Source of the DNA: Candidatus Pantoea haifensis | GTDB lineage: Bacteria; Pseudomonadota; Gammaproteobacteria; Enterobacterales; Enterobacteriaceae | Assembly (NCBI GenBank): GCA_018842655.1 | Contig: JAGTWN010000004.1 | Span: forward strand, 3,038,001-3,102,000 | Reading direction: 5' to 3' | Length of the DNA: 64,000 bases | Part shown: piece by piece, positions 10,651 to 21,909 of the stretch | How the letters are laid out: the number at the start of each line of letters is the position of its first letter | Numbering within the stretch: position 1 is the first letter of the stretch | The notes under the pieces: model-generated | Databases searched by the model: none | The model's input: the letters and a program-made list of their open reading frames with translations, nothing else | What the model was told of the DNA's origin: nothing | Made by a program: the position numbers and the translations under genes

Positions 10651-11583
10651 ATGCCGCAAACCGTCTGGTTCTTAACATTGCCTGGTGTAATGGTGTTGGA
10701 TCTTACCGGCCCCGCCGAATCACTGGCGCTGGCGGGCGATCATTTTACGCTGCGCTATATTGGTCCACAGCCGAGCGTAGTCTGTTCCACCGGCATGACG
10801 ATCGGCAACATTGAACCCTTACCGGATACGCTGCCGCCAGAAAGTTTGCTGGTGGTGCCGGGCGTTTATGATTCGCGTATTTGCTACGACACGCCGCAGG
10901 CGGAGCAGGCGCGCAAATGGCTGCAAACGCAACAGGCGGTGATTCAGGCGCAAAATCTCATGCTGATCTGCGTCTGCTCCGGCGCGCTGCTGGCAGCGCA
11001 GGCAGGATTGCTCAACGGTGTTCAGTGCACTACCCATCACGATGTGTCAGATCGCATGAAAGCTGCTGCCCCGCAGGCGAGGGTAAAAGATAACCGCGTG
11101 TTTGTTGAAGATGGCAACATCTGGACCAGTGCCGGTATTACCGCAGGCATCGATCTCGCTTTGCATTTGATCAACCGGCTTTGCGGCGCGCAACGTGCGT
11201 TGGCAGTCGCTCGCGAGATGGTGGTGTGGTTTCGCCGTTCTGGCGATGATCCGCAACTGTCGCCGTGGCTGCGCTATCGCAATCATCTTCACCCTGCCAT
11301 TCATCGCGCCCAGGATGCGATGATCGCCCATCCGGAACATGCCTGGACACTGGCTGAACTCGCCGCACGTGCCCATGTCAGCAGCCGCCATCTGGCCCGA
11401 CTGTTTCGTCAGCATTTAGGCATTAGCGTGCGGGAATATCATGAACAACTGCGCGTCGGCATTGCGCGCCAGCGCCAGCAGCAGGGTGAAGCTGCTGAAA
11501 AGGCGGCGCTGGCGGCAGGATTTTCCTCAGCACGCCAGCTGCGTCGCGCTCGCCAGCGTTGGGATGATCAACTGACCAGATGA
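10651..11583 (+). CDS. GlxA-type transcriptional regulator (DJ-1/PfpI plus AraC HTH)
   Basis: The ATG at 10651 (MPQTVWFLTLPGVMVLDLTG) follows AGGGAAAACT and is preferred over 10630. Residues 1-190 form a DJ-1/PfpI-like domain with the nucleophile-elbow motif LICVCSGALLAAQAG and TSAGITAGIDLALHLI. The C-terminal third is an AraC-type double helix-turn-helix (WTLAELAARAHVSSRHLARLFRQHLG). Such proteins are usually activators that sense a small molecule through the first domain; the ligand and targets are unknown. It ends 16 bp into the convergent wecH. Confidence 0.85.
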   Translation: MPQTVWFLTLPGVMVLDLTGPAESLALAGDHFTLRYIGPQPSVVCSTGMTIGNIEPLPDTLPPESLLVVPGVYDSRICYDTPQAEQARKWLQTQQAVIQAQNLMLICVCSGALLAAQAGLLNGVQCTTHHDVSDRMKAAAPQARVKDNRVFVEDGNIWTSAGITAGIDLALHLINRLCGAQRALAVAREMVVWFRRSGDDPQLSPWLRYRNHLHPAIHRAQDAMIAHPEHAWTLAELAARAHVSSRHLARLFRQHLGISVREYHEQLRVGIARQRQQQGEAAEKAALAAGFSSARQLRRARQRWDDQLTR

Positions 11584-12562
11584 TGTTTATCAACACGCTT
11601 CAGCGCCATCGCTAACAGCAGGCTGCCGCCGAGGGTGACGCCAAACACCCACGGCAAATCCAGTAGCGGGCGTGCCATATTGTCGTAATGATGGGTACGC
11701 AAAAAATGGATAAACAGGGCGTGAAATCCATAAACAGGCAGCGAATAGCGTGAAATAAAGGCAAATAGCGGCAACGTGCGCTGATTTAAAACATTTTTAA
11801 ACACGATTAGCAGGCTAATAGCAGCAATAAAAACCAACGGGCCGCAGTATAAATACCAGGTATCGTTAAACGCACCGTTAATCTTCAGCGCCTGTTTCGT
11901 CCCTAACGCAATTCCCGTTACGCAGGCGATAAACAACAGCGTAGCCAGTGGCGTGGTAAAGCGCCGGTCCGTTTGCATCGACCCAATAGCGCGACCCAGC
12001 AAGGCATACAGCAGATAATAAATACTGTTGCCACTGACATATAAATTCACCGGCAGCCAATGGAATGGGCCAAGCGACTGACTGACCGTATTCGGATTGG
12101 CTAATACCGCCAGCACAGCCACTAACAACGCAACATAACGCGCCTGTACCGCTCTCACCTGGATAAGCGGCGACAGCAAATAGATGCCGATCAGCGCAAA
12201 GAAAAACCATAAGTGATAGAACACCGGTTTTTGCAGCATCTTCAGTATTGAGCGTCCTTCGCTGATGGGCGTCAGCCAGGTGATATAGGCCAGCGCCACG
12301 GCACTGTAGAAAAGTAAGCACAGCAGCAGTCGCTGCATATGGCGTGGCTGTGCGCTGCGCTCACCAAAAACAAGTAGCCCGAGATCATGAAAAACAGCGG
12401 AACGCAGATGCGCGACGCAGAGTTCAAAATGTTGGCCATATCCCAGTGCCATCCCGTCACCGCCATCGGGCCGGTGATGTACCAGGTGGTGGTGTGAATC
12501 ACAATCACCATCATGCAGGCGACCGCGCGTAAATTATCGATCCAGTAAATCTTTTGTGGCAT
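11568..12562 (-). CDS. wecH: O-acetyltransferase WecH/YiaH (frameshifted in sequence)
   Basis: Acyltransferase-3 family inner-membrane protein. In E. coli WecH O-acetylates enterobacterial common antigen. It begins MPQKIYWIDNLRAVACMMV with the family His in IHTTTWYI, and ends KRVDKHHLVS. About ten membrane segments are visible. Near 12366-12372 one T is missing from a run: GGC TAC TTG TTT TTG should read TTG TTT TTT GGT GAG, giving SGYLFFGERSAQPRHMQ as in E. coli. Restored length is about 331 residues. It lies upstream of glyQ as in E. coli, but divergently. Confidence 0.9.
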
Positions 12563-12805
12563 GGCGTCCTCTTGCGCAGATTCTGGTGCGAAGAAGGGTA
12601 GACAGTCATCATCACACCGACAACCTCTGGCTTAAGGATTCGGATCCCTCTGTAATGCCTGGCAGAAGGGTTTGAAGACGATGGGCGAACCGATCCGGTA
12701 TAAATCGCCCCTCAGGCCGCACAGGATTTCCGGCTGCACATCGCGCGGTCAAAGGGTATACTGACGCACTCTTTTTCATCTAGCCGAATCGCGTGCGAAT
12801 TCAAC

Positions 12806-13717
12806 ATGCAAAAGTTTGATACCAAGACCTTTCAGGGCCTGATCCTGACCTTGCAGGATTACTGGGCGCGTCAGGGCTGCACCATCGTTCAACCGCTGGA
12901 CATGGAAGTGGGCGCTGGCACATCTCATCCAATGACTTGCCTACGTGCAATAGGCCCGGAGCCGATTGCAACCGCTTATGTGCAGCCATCCCGTCGTCCG
13001 ACCGATGGGCGCTACGGTGAAAACCCAAACCGTTTACAGCACTATTACCAGTTCCAGGTGATGATTAAGCCATCCCCGGATAACATTCAGGAGCTGTATC
13101 TCGGGTCGCTGAAAGAATTAGGTATTGACCCGACAGTACATGATATTCGCTTCGTTGAAGACAACTGGGAAAACCCGACGCTGGGCGCATGGGGCCTGGG
13201 TTGGGAAGTGTGGCTCAACGGCATGGAAGTGACGCAGTTTACCTATTTCCAGCAGGTTGGCGGTCTGGAATGTAAGCCTGTCACTGGCGAGATCACTTAC
13301 GGTCTTGAGCGTCTGGCGATGTACATTCAGAGCGTCGACAGCGTCTACGATTTGGTGTGGAGCGACGGTCCGCTGGGTAAAACCACCTACGGCGATGTGT
13401 TCCACCAGAACGAAGTCGAGCAATCCACTTACAACTTTGAATACGCTGACGTCGATTTCCTGTTCTCCTGCTTTGAGCAGTATGAAAAGGAAGCTCAGCA
13501 GCTACTGGCGCTGGAAAAACCGCTGCCACTGCCTGCTTACGAGCGCATTCTTAAAGCAGCGCACAGTTTTAACCTGCTGGATGCGCGCAAGGCGATCTCT
13601 GTAACCGAGCGCCAACGCTATATTCTGCGCATTCGCACCCTGACCAAAGCCGTGGCTGAAGCTTACTACGCCTCTCGCGAGGCAATGGGCTTCCCGATGT
13701 GCAATAACAAAAAGTAA
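12806..13717 (+). CDS. glyQ: Glycine--tRNA ligase alpha subunit
   Basis: GlyQ is the catalytic class II subunit of the alpha2beta2 glycyl-tRNA synthetase. The intact 303-residue protein starts [20 protein letters not shown] and has the class II motif region [20 protein letters not shown] and [17 protein letters not shown]. glyS follows after 9 bp with an AGAGGCAGCC ribosome site. The upstream 243-bp gap (12563-12805) contains the divergent glyQ and wecH promoters; I cannot single out a convincing -35/-10 pair. Confidence 0.97.
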   Translation: MQKFDTKTFQGLILTLQDYWARQGCTIVQPLDMEVGAGTSHPMTCLRAIGPEPIATAYVQPSRRPTDGRYGENPNRLQHYYQFQVMIKPSPDNIQELYLGSLKELGIDPTVHDIRFVEDNWENPTLGAWGLGWEVWLNGMEVTQFTYFQQVGGLECKPVTGEITYGLERLAMYIQSVDSVYDLVWSDGPLGKTTYGDVFHQNEVEQSTYNFEYADVDFLFSCFEQYEKEAQQLLALEKPLPLPAYERILKAAHSFNLLDARKAISVTERQRYILRIRTLTKAVAEAYYASREAMGFPMCNNKK

Positions 13718-13726
13718 GAGGCAGCC

Positions 13727-15796
13727 ATGACAGAAAAAACCTTCCTGGTGGAAATTGGCACCGAAGAGCTGCCACCAAAAGCACTACGCACCCTGGCAGA
13801 AGCTTTTGCTGCCCAGGTAACGGCTGAGCTGGACGCGGCTAATCTGGCACACGGTGAAGTGAGCTGGTTTGCTGCACCGCGTCGGCTGGCATTAAAAATC
13901 GCGAGTCTGAGCGCCGCACAGCCCGATCGCGAAGTTGAAAAGCGTGGGCCAGCTATTGCTGCCGCTTTTGATGCTGAAGGCAACGCCACCAAGGCGGCTG
14001 AAGGCTGGGCGCGCGGTAATGGCATTACTGTTGATCAGGCTGAACGTCTGAGTACCGACAAAGGTGAATGGCTGGTTTACCGCGCGCAGGTAAAAGGCGA
14101 AGCCGCACAAAAGCTGTTGCCTGGCATGATCGCCACGGCGCTGAGTAAACTGCCGGTGCCAAAACTGATGCGTTGGGGCGCAAGCGACGTACAGTTTGTG
14201 CGTCCAGTGCATACCGTAACCATGTTGTTGGGCGATGAACTGATTCCGGGCACCATTTTGGGTGTTGAATCTGCTCGCATCATTCGTGGCCACCGCTTCA
14301 TGGGCGAGAATGAAATCATCCTTGAGAACGCCGATCAGTATCCGGACGTTCTGGAAAAGCGCGGTAAAGTCATCGCCGATTATCAGACGCGTAAAGCGAT
14401 GATTAAGGCTGATGCCGAAGCGGCAGCACGCCGACTGGGTGGCAATGCTGACCTGAGCGACAGCCTGCTGGAAGAAGTGACCTCGCTGGTGGAGTGGCCA
14501 GTGGTACTGACTGCGACCTTTGAAGAGAAATTCCTCAAAGTCCCGGCTGAAGCCCTGGTTTACACCATGAAAGGCGATCAGAAGTACTTCCCGGTTTACG
14601 GTAATGACGGCAACCTGCTGCCGAACTTCATTTTTGTCACCAATATCGAGTCCAGCGATCCGCGCCAGATTATTTCAGGTAACGAGAAAGTGGTTCGTCC
14701 GCGTCTGGCGGATGCCGAATTCTTCTTCAATAACGATCGTAAAAAGCGTCTGGAAGATAACCTGCCGCGTCTCGAAACCGTGCTGTTCCAGAAAGAGCTG
14801 GGTACGTTACGCGATAAAACCGATCGCATTCAGGCGCTGGCAGGCTGGATTGCTGGTCAGACTGGCGCAGACGTAAACCACGCTACGCGCGCGGGCTTGC
14901 TGTCGAAATGTGACCTGATGACCAACATGGTGTTTGAGTTCACCGACACTCAGGGCGTGATGGGCATGCACTATGCGCGTCATGACGGTGAAGCCGAAGA
15001 TGTGGCGGTGGCGCTGAATGAGCAGTATCAGCCGCGTTTTGCCGGTGACGATCTGCCATCTAACCCGGTCGCATGTGCGCTGGCTATCGCCGATAAAATG
15101 GATACCTTAGCCGGTATTTTTGGTATTGGTCAGCATCCAAAAGGTGATAAAGACCCGTTCGCTCTGCGTCGTGCGGCGCTAGGCGTACTGCGTATTATCG
15201 TTGAGAAAAACCTGCCGCTCGATCTGCAAACGCTAACAGAAGAAGCTGTACGCTTGTACGGCAGCAAACTGAGCAACGCGAAGGTCGTTGATGATGTGAT
15301 CGACTTTATGCTGGGCCGTTTCCGTAGCTGGTATCAGGAAGAAGGCCACAGCATTGATACGCTGCAGGCAGTGCTGGCGCGTCGTCCAACCCGTCCGGCC
15401 GATTTCGATGCGCGTATGAAAGCCGTATCGCATTTCCGTACGCTGGAGGCAGCGGCTGCGCTGGCAGCAGCAAACAAGCGTGTCTCTAACATTCTGGCAA
15501 AATCGACAGAAACGCTGAACGACAGCGTGCAGGCTTCGCTGTTGAAAGAGAACGAAGAGATCCAGCTGGCAACCTTCGTGACGGCTTTAAGCAGCAAGCT
15601 TCAACCTTTCTTTGCTGAAGGCCGCTATCAGGATGCGCTGATTGAACTGGCGCAGCTACGTGAAGCGGTAGATAACTTCTTCGACAAAGTAATGGTCAAC
15701 GCTGAAGATCCGGCTGTGCGGGTTAACCGCTTAACGCTGCTGGCAAAACTGCGCGAGCTGTTCTTGCAGGTTGCGGATATCTCATTGCTGCAGTAA
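13727..15796 (+). CDS. glyS: Glycine--tRNA ligase beta subunit
   Basis: GlyS is the tRNA-binding partner of GlyQ. The intact 689-residue protein starts [20 protein letters not shown], contains the B-subunit core ([20 protein letters not shown]) and the HD-like region [27 protein letters not shown], and ends [15 protein letters not shown] in the anticodon-binding domain. It is directly downstream of glyQ, and a hairpin terminator follows 23 bp after the stop. Confidence 0.97.
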   Translation: MTEKTFLVEIGTEELPPKALRTLAEAFAAQVTAELDAANLAHGEVSWFAAPRRLALKIASLSAAQPDREVEKRGPAIAAAFDAEGNATKAAEGWARGNGITVDQAERLSTDKGEWLVYRAQVKGEAAQKLLPGMIATALSKLPVPKLMRWGASDVQFVRPVHTVTMLLGDELIPGTILGVESARIIRGHRFMGENEIILENADQYPDVLEKRGKVIADYQTRKAMIKADAEAAARRLGGNADLSDSLLEEVTSLVEWPVVLTATFEEKFLKVPAEALVYTMKGDQKYFPVYGNDGNLLPNFIFVTNIESSDPRQIISGNEKVVRPRLADAEFFFNNDRKKRLEDNLPRLETVLFQKELGTLRDKTDRIQALAGWIAGQTGADVNHATRAGLLSKCDLMTNMVFEFTDTQGVMGMHYARHDGEAEDVAVALNEQYQPRFAGDDLPSNPVACALAIADKMDTLAGIFGIGQHPKGDKDPFALRRAALGVLRIIVEKNLPLDLQTLTEEAVRLYGSKLSNAKVVDDVIDFMLGRFRSWYQEEGHSIDTLQAVLARRPTRPADFDARMKAVSHFRTLEAAAALAAANKRVSNILAKSTETLNDSVQASLLKENEEIQLATFVTALSSKLQPFFAEGRYQDALIELAQLREAVDNFFDKVMVNAEDPAVRVNRLTLLAKLRELFLQVADISLLQ

Positions 15797-15815
15797 GTGA
15801 TTTTGATGGAGTGTA

Positions 15816-15847
15816 AAAAGGGGCGAAGAAATTCGTCCCATTTTTTT
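15816..15847 (+). terminator. glyS terminator
   Basis: GGGGCGAA (15820-15827) pairs with TTCGTCCC (15832-15839, one G-U pair) across GAAA and is followed by ATTTTTTT. It ends the glyQS transcript just before the 3' end of the convergent toxin gene. Confidence 0.8.
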
Positions 15848-15854
15848 GCCTGTT

Positions 15855-16141
15855 TCAGACGGGTTTTAATCTGAACCGATAATCTTGAAAGTGATGAATT
15901 ACACGAACGATGCTAATAATGTGAGTATCGCGTAGATAAAAAATGATGTGGCTTCCGCATGGCATGAAATAAAATTCTGCCCAGTTTCATGACGGCGATG
16001 GCCTGAATTAAATCTGGTGAGTTTAATGAACATCTGATGAAGCATCGCGTTGTAATCGTCTGCTTGCCGCAATCTAAAATTATTTAAGCCATAAAACCAA
16101 ATCGAGATGAGATCATTTTTTGCTTTGGGATAGAGCTTCAT
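15855..16141 (-). CDS. ParE/RelE-superfamily toxin (frameshifted in sequence)
   Basis: The start MKLYPKAKNDLISIWFYGLN and GHRRHETGQNFISCHAEA fit ParE-type toxins (plasmid addiction or gyrase/ribosome-directed). Near 15948-15953 the frame breaks after HAEA. Adding one C to a CC run restores HIIFYLRDTHIISIVRVIHH followed by FQDYRFRLKPV, the usual ParE C-terminus, ending at the TGA at 15855-15857. Without the correction the protein ends early at 15899. The start codon overlaps the antitoxin end by 29 bp; an ATG at 16153 is the alternative. The paired antitoxin is immediately upstream, so toxin identity is well supported although its target is not. Confidence 0.75.
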
Positions 16142-16400
16142 TTTCCTTATCATGCATGCCTGCCCTGTTAACCATTTTCAAAAAAGCTTCCCTGTCCCAT
16201 TCTTCGGGCTCGCCACTTTCTAATCCCGCTTTCAAAAGTGCCTTAAGATTTTCTGGTTGTGGGGCAACATGCTTTTCGCGCAGCAAACGTAATGAATCCC
16301 GCACCACGTCGCTTTGTGTTCGGTAGTCGCCTGATCCAACCAGAGATTCAACAAACTCCCTTAAATCATTACCCAGATCGATTGTCATAGTACGAGCCAT
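16113..16400 (-). CDS. ParD-type antitoxin
   Basis: The 95-residue protein begins MARTMTIDLGNDLREFVESL, followed by SGDYRTQSDVVRDSLRLLRE, a ribbon-helix-helix DNA-binding segment typical of ParD/CopG antitoxins. The acidic C-terminal part (ESGEPEEWDREAFLKMVNRAG) would wrap the toxin. It precedes and overlaps the toxin gene. The pair sits alone between glyS and selB, a pattern consistent with insertion of a small mobile addiction module. Autoregulation is expected for the family, but I see no clear operator in the 77-bp gap upstream. Confidence 0.85.
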   Translation of the reverse strand: MARTMTIDLGNDLREFVESLVGSGDYRTQSDVVRDSLRLLREKHVAPQPENLKALLKAGLESGEPEEWDREAFLKMVNRAGMHDKENEALSQSKK

Positions 16401-16477
16401 ACGCTGCCCAGCTTTGGGTAAAGGGGTAAGTGCGTTGCAGCCCGATTACAGTGATAAAGGTGAGATGGTGCGAGAAA

Positions 16478-18325
16478 TCAGGGCAACTGGAATAACTGCG
16501 CGTCGCGCAATAGATGTTCATTGCCTCGACGGCGGGTAAAGCCACTGCGATCAAAAAACTCCAGGATTTGCACGGCGACTTTACGCCCGACACCAAGCTG
16601 ACTACGAAAATCGGCAGTCGTGGTGCTGATGCCTTGCGCGTCATGCTGGCGTATCAGATCGGCGAAGATCAGGATCTGGTCGCTGCGATAGTAGCGATCG
16701 CGCACGATCGCCGTAATGTGGCCCAGGCGCGCAGCGGTGAGCAGCAGATCGCGTATTGCGGTTTCATCCTGCGTCAGTGCCTGGGCAATATCACGCACCC
16801 ATAGCGGCTGGTCGAGAAACAGTGGTTCCGTCTGTTGCCAAAGCAGTGCTTCGCTGGCGGTAAAACGCGGCTCGAAGTCAGGCAGATGCAACCAGCCCTG
16901 GCGGTGGTTAATCAATCCTTGCGCCAGCATGCGGTCAATCAGCGCATAAATCATCCCGGCGGGCAAACCCGGCAACGCCATACGGCGCAGCCGATCGCGC
17001 CCAATGCCGGGTTGCTCCTGGTGATATTGATGAAAATGTGCCAGTGCCGATAGCATCGTTGACTGCCATTGCCCGGCTTGCTGTTCAGTGGTGAGCAAAC
17101 CGCCCAGCGATACCGGATTGAGCCTGCTGAGCAGTTCAGACATAGCCTCTGGGGTGAGCTGGCGAGCCCAGGTCAATACTGCCATATCCCCGGGTTGCTG
17201 GATCAGGTGTTGTTCAATGCTTTGCCGATCGTCCTGTGCGTCAGCCAGAGCCTCCAGCCAGGCCAGATAATCTGACTGACGTTTACCACGCTTTTTCCCG
17301 TGAAGCAGAATCACTCTGGCGCTGCCCAGCGTCTGCTGCGCGCTGTTATCACGTATGATGATGCGATCATTCTCAGCCAGCCAGAGCGGCGTCATTAAAA
17401 CCAGCTCGGCGAGGCGATCGGAAAGCTGCGTCAGGCGACCGGTAACATGACTGGCGGCATGATAAAGGTGTACTGCCTGCGTTGGCTGCCTGAGCGGTTG
17501 CAGCAAATCGATTTCTACCACCAGACGAGAAAACCCTTCTGCTTGTGGCTCGGCCAGCAGCCAGTTGCCACGCTCAATCTGTGCTTTTTCAACAGCGCCA
17601 GCCAGATTCAACGCAATGCGCTCACCGGCTTGCGCCTGCGTCACAGGTTGATTTTGGGCATGCAGCGCCCGCACGCGCACCGGTTGACTGGCTCCGGTCA
17701 GCCAGAGTGTTTGCCCCACTTCAACCTTTCCAGCCAGCGCCGTGCCGGTGACGACTAAACCTGTTCCTTTCAGCGTAAAGGCACGATCAATAGCCAGCCG
17801 AAAGCGGCGTCGCGTATCACCGGGCGACTCGCGTAACTGACTGAGATGCTGGCGCAGCGCGTCGATGCCTTGCTGAGTGGAACTGCTGGTGACGAACAGC
17901 GGCAGGTCATTCCAGCTGAATTGCGCCGTAAGTTCGCGTACCTGTTGCTCAACTTCACTCATGCGCGCCTTATCAACGCGATCGGCTTTCGTCAGTGCCA
18001 CCGTCAGCGATGGCAGGCCGGTAAGCTTCAGCAATTGCAGGTGCTCAAGCGTCTGTGGCATGACACCATCATCACAGGCGACAACCAGCAAAGCATGTTG
18101 AATACCACCAATGCCCGCCAGCATATTGGCGAGAAATTTCTCATGGCCCGGAACGTCAATAAAGCCCAGCGTGCGTCTCTCATCCAGCGGCCAGTAAGCG
18201 TAGCCGAGGTCGATGGTCATGCCACGTCGCTTTTCTTCTGGCAGACGATCGGCATCGACCCCGGTGATAACCTGTAGCAGCGAGGTTTTACCGTGATCGA
18301 CATGACCTGCGGTGGCGATAATCAT
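16478..18325 (-). CDS. selB: Selenocysteine-specific elongation factor SelB
   Basis: SelB delivers Sec-tRNA(Sec) to UGA codons by binding the SECIS hairpin in the mRNA. The intact 615-residue protein has P-loop [22 protein letters not shown] and TKADRVD in its EF-Tu-like part. The C-terminal winged-helix repeats bind SECIS (ends [18 protein letters not shown]). Its start codon overlaps the selA stop by 4 bp, the conserved selAB operon. Its natural client fdoG lies about 4.5 kb upstream on the same strand. Confidence 0.97.
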   Translation of the reverse strand: MIIATAGHVDHGKTSLLQVITGVDADRLPEEKRRGMTIDLGYAYWPLDERRTLGFIDVPGHEKFLANMLAGIGGIQHALLVVACDDGVMPQTLEHLQLLKLTGLPSLTVALTKADRVDKARMSEVEQQVRELTAQFSWNDLPLFVTSSSTQQGIDALRQHLSQLRESPGDTRRRFRLAIDRAFTLKGTGLVVTGTALAGKVEVGQTLWLTGASQPVRVRALHAQNQPVTQAQAGERIALNLAGAVEKAQIERGNWLLAEPQAEGFSRLVVEIDLLQPLRQPTQAVHLYHAASHVTGRLTQLSDRLAELVLMTPLWLAENDRIIIRDNSAQQTLGSARVILLHGKKRGKRQSDYLAWLEALADAQDDRQSIEQHLIQQPGDMAVLTWARQLTPEAMSELLSRLNPVSLGGLLTTEQQAGQWQSTMLSALAHFHQYHQEQPGIGRDRLRRMALPGLPAGMIYALIDRMLAQGLINHRQGWLHLPDFEPRFTASEALLWQQTEPLFLDQPLWVRDIAQALTQDETAIRDLLLTAARLGHITAIVRDRYYRSDQILIFADLIRQHDAQGISTTTADFRSQLGVGRKVAVQILEFFDRSGFTRRRGNEHLLRDAQLFQLP

Positions 18326-19703
18326 GGCACCAGCATCCGAATGAACTGCGATTCATCGTCAAGGCAGCGCAGATCGAGCCACAGCTTGCCCTCTTGCAGG
18401 CGTCCGATCACCGGACGCGGCAACTGCCGCCAGCGTTGGGCCAGACTGTTTAAGCTGCTGCCACGGCCATCACGTGGCGTAAAGGTCACGGCAAAGCTGG
18501 GCAAGCGTTCAACAGGAAGCGAACCACTGCCGATTTGCGAGGAGCAGGCGGCTGTTTCAACGAGAAAATCGTCTCCATAGGCTGTTTCCAGCGCAGGCAT
18601 AAGTCGTTCCGCCTGTTGTAAGATGTCATGTGCTTTGCGCGTGAGCTGGCGCAGCGTTGGCAAGTTATCACCCAGCCGTTCAGGATGGCGATAGAGTTTG
18701 AGCGTGGCCTCTAGTGCTGCCAGCGTCATCTTATCGACACGCAATGCACGTTTGAGCGGGTGCTGCTGTAACCGATCAATTAACGCTTTTTTACCGATAA
18801 TAATGCCGGCCTGTGGGCCGCCCAGCAGTTTATCACCCGAAAAACTCACCAAATCGACACCGGCGGCGATAAGTGATTGCGGCATCGGCTCGGCAGGTAA
18901 ACCCTGCTCCGCCAGATCAATTAACGAGCCGCTGCCCAGATCGGTAATCAGCGGCAGTGCGTGCTCTTTGGCAAGTGCAACTAATTCAGCTTCATCCACC
19001 GCATGGGTAAAGCCCTGGATTTGATAATTACTGGTGTGGACCTTCATCAACAGGCTGCAATCATCGGTGATTGCGTGACGATAATCTGCTAAATGAGTAC
19101 GATTAGTGGTGCCAACTTCAATCAACTGACAGCCCGCCTGACGCATCACATCAGGAATACGAAACGCGCCGCCAATCTCCACCAGCTCGCCACGGGAAAC
19201 GATAACACCTTTACCGGAGGCTAACGCGGCAAGCATCAGCAGCACCGCCGCTGCGTTGTTATTCACAATACAGGCATCTTCTGCGCCAGTCAGTTCACAC
19301 AATAATTGAGCCAGTGCCCGATCGCGGTGTCCGCGTCCGGCCTCATCCAGCGCATATTCCAGCGTAACAGGCTGGCGCATCGTTTGCGTTACGGCTTCGA
19401 TTGCTGCATCACAAAGCTGTGCGCGTCCTAAATTGGTATGCAATACCGTGCCGGTAAGATTAAACACCGGTTTAAGTGCGCTCGCTTCACGCAAGCCGGC
19501 ACGACGCTGGGCTTCGGTGCACCAGTCGTTGTGCCACGCTGGCAGTTTTGCTGCTGCTGAATGTGCTGGCGCGCCTCGTGCTGCATTTCGCGCAGTAAAG
19601 TCGTAACGAATATCGATCCTGAGTGGTTTAACAATGCCTGCAACGCCGGAGCACGAAGCAGGCTATCAATGGCGGGAAGTTGGCTGAACAGGGTATGCCT
19701 CAC
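18322..19703 (-). CDS. selA: L-seryl-tRNA(Sec) selenium transferase (frameshifted in sequence)
   Basis: SelA is a PLP enzyme that converts Ser-tRNA(Sec) to Sec-tRNA(Sec) with selenophosphate. It starts [20 protein letters not shown]-like sequence near 19703 and contains [30 protein letters not shown] and the PLP-lysine motif [14 protein letters not shown]. Near 19550-19554 a run of four A should be five: CAA AAC TGC becomes CAA AAA CTG CCA GCG TGG (QKLPAW), joining the two frames. Restored length is about 460 residues. It overlaps selB and lies 3 bp after yibF. Confidence 0.93.
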
Positions 19704-19706
19704 TTA

Positions 19707-20318
19707 TCAGGCTGTCGGTGGCGTAGTGCGGGCAAAACTTTCACGCTGAAACAGCGTTTCTGCCAGCCTGACCAGCGCCGGGCGTTCTACGCACCAGTTT
19801 GGCACGACGCGGCGAAAGTTAAGGTAGCCAATCATGCAGCCGGTGGCGATAGTGGCCAGATTGAGCTGTCCGGCGTTGAGCCATTTTCCCTCGGCGGCCA
19901 GTTTTTCCAGCATATCCAGACCACGCTGTATTTTTTCACGATTACGTAGCAGCACTTCTTCAGATTGCTGATCGCCAGGGCGCATCTGTTCACGCACAAT
20001 CACCAGCGCAGAATCACTGATGCCATCAGCCAGCTTTTCTATCTGACGAACTTGCAGTGATTCAAGCGGGTCGCCGGGCAGCAACGCTGGCGCGTTATCG
20101 CGTAGCGCCAGAAACTCGGCAATGATGGCGGAATCGAACCAAACTTGCTCATTATCAGCCACCAGCGCAGGGACTTTTCCTAACGGATTATAGTGAGGAA
20201 CCTGGCTCTCTTCGCTGTATGGCGAGGCGTTAATGAACTCAAAAATAATGCCTTTTTCCAGCATGATAATGGAAATCTTACGCACAAACGGGCTGGTATA
20301 GCTGCCAATCAGTTTCAT
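19707..20318 (-). CDS. yibF: Glutathione S-transferase-like protein YibF
   Basis: The intact 203-residue protein has an N-terminal thioredoxin-like GST domain ([20 protein letters not shown], then [20 protein letters not shown]) and an all-helical C-terminal domain. YibF precedes selA in E. coli too, and a tie to selenium metabolism has been suggested only from this linkage. Its enzymatic substrate is unknown. Confidence 0.9.
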   Translation of the reverse strand: MKLIGSYTSPFVRKISIIMLEKGIIFEFINASPYSEESQVPHYNPLGKVPALVADNEQVWFDSAIIAEFLALRDNAPALLPGDPLESLQVRQIEKLADGISDSALVIVREQMRPGDQQSEEVLLRNREKIQRGLDMLEKLAAEGKWLNAGQLNLATIATGCMIGYLNFRRVVPNWCVERPALVRLAETLFQRESFARTTPPTA

Positions 20319-20341
20319 TGAAGGTCTCCGTTAAACGTTAA

Positions 20342-21268
20342 CTACGATTCGCCAGGAAATAAAAAGGGGTTGAGACTGCTGCGGGCAAAACCTTCCTGCT
20401 CCATGCGGGCATCCAGCACCAGCGAGGCGAGATCGTCTGCCACTGGCTCCAGTGCGGGATTCTTTTCCTGATACAGCATCTTGAGGTAGGTGCCGCAATC
20501 GCCACAGCTTTCCGCCTTCACCGCAGCGTGTTCATTTTCTAATGACCAGTAATGCAGATCGCGGGTTTGCTCGCAATTAGTACATTTGCTGCGCACGACA
20601 TACCATTCACTTTCGCACAAGTTGCAGTGTAGATAGCGCGCACCGTCGTTGTGGCCCATATGCACTACGCTGGCAACCGGCATGCTGGCGCACACCGGGC
20701 AAAACTGGCGTTGCTCGCCATATTCGGCGCGTGCTTTGCCGGGGATCAGTGCAGCCATTTGCGCCCAGTAGATCGACAGTGCCGCCCAGATAAACGGCGC
20801 TTTGTCGCTGCTGACTTTGGCAAACTCACCCGCAAACAGCGCGCTGGCCAGCGTTTCCAGCTCCATTGCAGAGGCTTTCTCCAGGTTTTCCAGCACTGCC
20901 AGCGCCTGGCCACTCATTTCTGGTTTAAGTTCAGCAATCAATGAATGCAGTAAACGATGCCAGTGCATATCACGCGGCAGGGTGTGAATATCAAGTGGGG
21001 GTTTACCCTCGCTGGCGCTCTGCACCAGGCGCGCATAAAGATCCATGTGCAGCGGATGGTCATACAGCACAATTTCCTGCGCCTGAGCAATAACGGCGGC
21101 AAAGCGCAGATAATCGCCGAGGGGATTTTTTGCCGCCAGGTCACGCAAACGCGCGGCGCGACGGCTGTATAGGTTTTTCAGCCGTGGGAAAAGTAACGGC
21201 GGAATCATCTCCACCGTTGATTTATCGCTCTTCTCCAGCTGTTCTTGCGGGATAATGCGAATACTCAT
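20342..21268 (-). CDS. fdhE: Formate dehydrogenase accessory protein FdhE
   Basis: FdhE is a cytoplasmic rubredoxin-like factor required for maturation of the respiratory formate dehydrogenases. The intact 308-residue protein has paired C-x-x-C motifs: [31 protein letters not shown] and [11 protein letters not shown], four iron-binding knuckles in the C-terminal half. Its start overlaps the fdoI stop by 4 bp, the conserved fdoGHI-fdhE operon. Confidence 0.96.
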   Translation of the reverse strand: MSIRIIPQEQLEKSDKSTVEMIPPLLFPRLKNLYSRRAARLRDLAAKNPLGDYLRFAAVIAQAQEIVLYDHPLHMDLYARLVQSASEGKPPLDIHTLPRDMHWHRLLHSLIAELKPEMSGQALAVLENLEKASAMELETLASALFAGEFAKVSSDKAPFIWAALSIYWAQMAALIPGKARAEYGEQRQFCPVCASMPVASVVHMGHNDGARYLHCNLCESEWYVVRSKCTNCEQTRDLHYWSLENEHAAVKAESCGDCGTYLKMLYQEKNPALEPVADDLASLVLDARMEQEGFARSSLNPFLFPGES

Positions 21269-21909
21269 CTGGGGCGTTTTTCCTGTTGTGTTGGCCGATG
21301 ACGCTGCTCACGATACCAGCGAGGATGGTGTTTCTTCGCCCAGGCAGATGTTACCCAACCTTCAACCATCGCGGTAAGCGTGCCCTTGACCCATAACGCG
21401 GCATAAATGTGCACCATAATGACGATAATTAGCGCCGTTGCCGACACAGAATGCACTACCAACGCCAGGCGAATCAGCGGAATGTCAAACGCGCCTGCAA
21501 AGTAAGGACGCCAGATGACAATACCGCTGATGAGCAGCAGGATTAAGCTGATGATAGCAGCCCAGAACACACACTTCTGACCAAAGTTATATTTGCCACT
21601 GTCGCCGACTTCGTGGTTTTGCACGATTTTGTGAAAGTTTTTTGCCCAAACCCAATCCTGTTGACCGATCAGATTGTGTTTCCAGTAGCGTAAAAACATC
21701 AGCATGAACGCAGCAAACATTACCACGCCAACAAACGGATGCAGGATGCGCGCCAGTTGTGGCGTACCTAATACATGCATCAATCCGTTGAACGACGGGA
21801 AGAAGAAGCCTAACCCGCTTAACGAGGCCAGCACAAAGCAAAACGCGACGATCCAGTGATTAATGCGTTCGGGTGCGGTATAGCGCACAAAGCGATCGTG
21901 TTTTTTCAT
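21265..21909 (-). CDS. fdoI: Formate dehydrogenase-O cytochrome b556 subunit
   Basis: FdoI is the membrane subunit that carries two b hemes and passes electrons to quinone. The intact 214-residue protein has four membrane helices, starting with [20 protein letters not shown]. Candidate heme ligands include His in [19 protein letters not shown] and [13 protein letters not shown]. It overlaps fdoH by 4 bp. Confidence 0.95.
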   Translation of the reverse strand: MKKHDRFVRYTAPERINHWIVAFCFVLASLSGLGFFFPSFNGLMHVLGTPQLARILHPFVGVVMFAAFMLMFLRYWKHNLIGQQDWVWAKNFHKIVQNHEVGDSGKYNFGQKCVFWAAIISLILLLISGIVIWRPYFAGAFDIPLIRLALVVHSVSATALIIVIMVHIYAALWVKGTLTAMVEGWVTSAWAKKHHPRWYREQRHRPTQQEKRPR

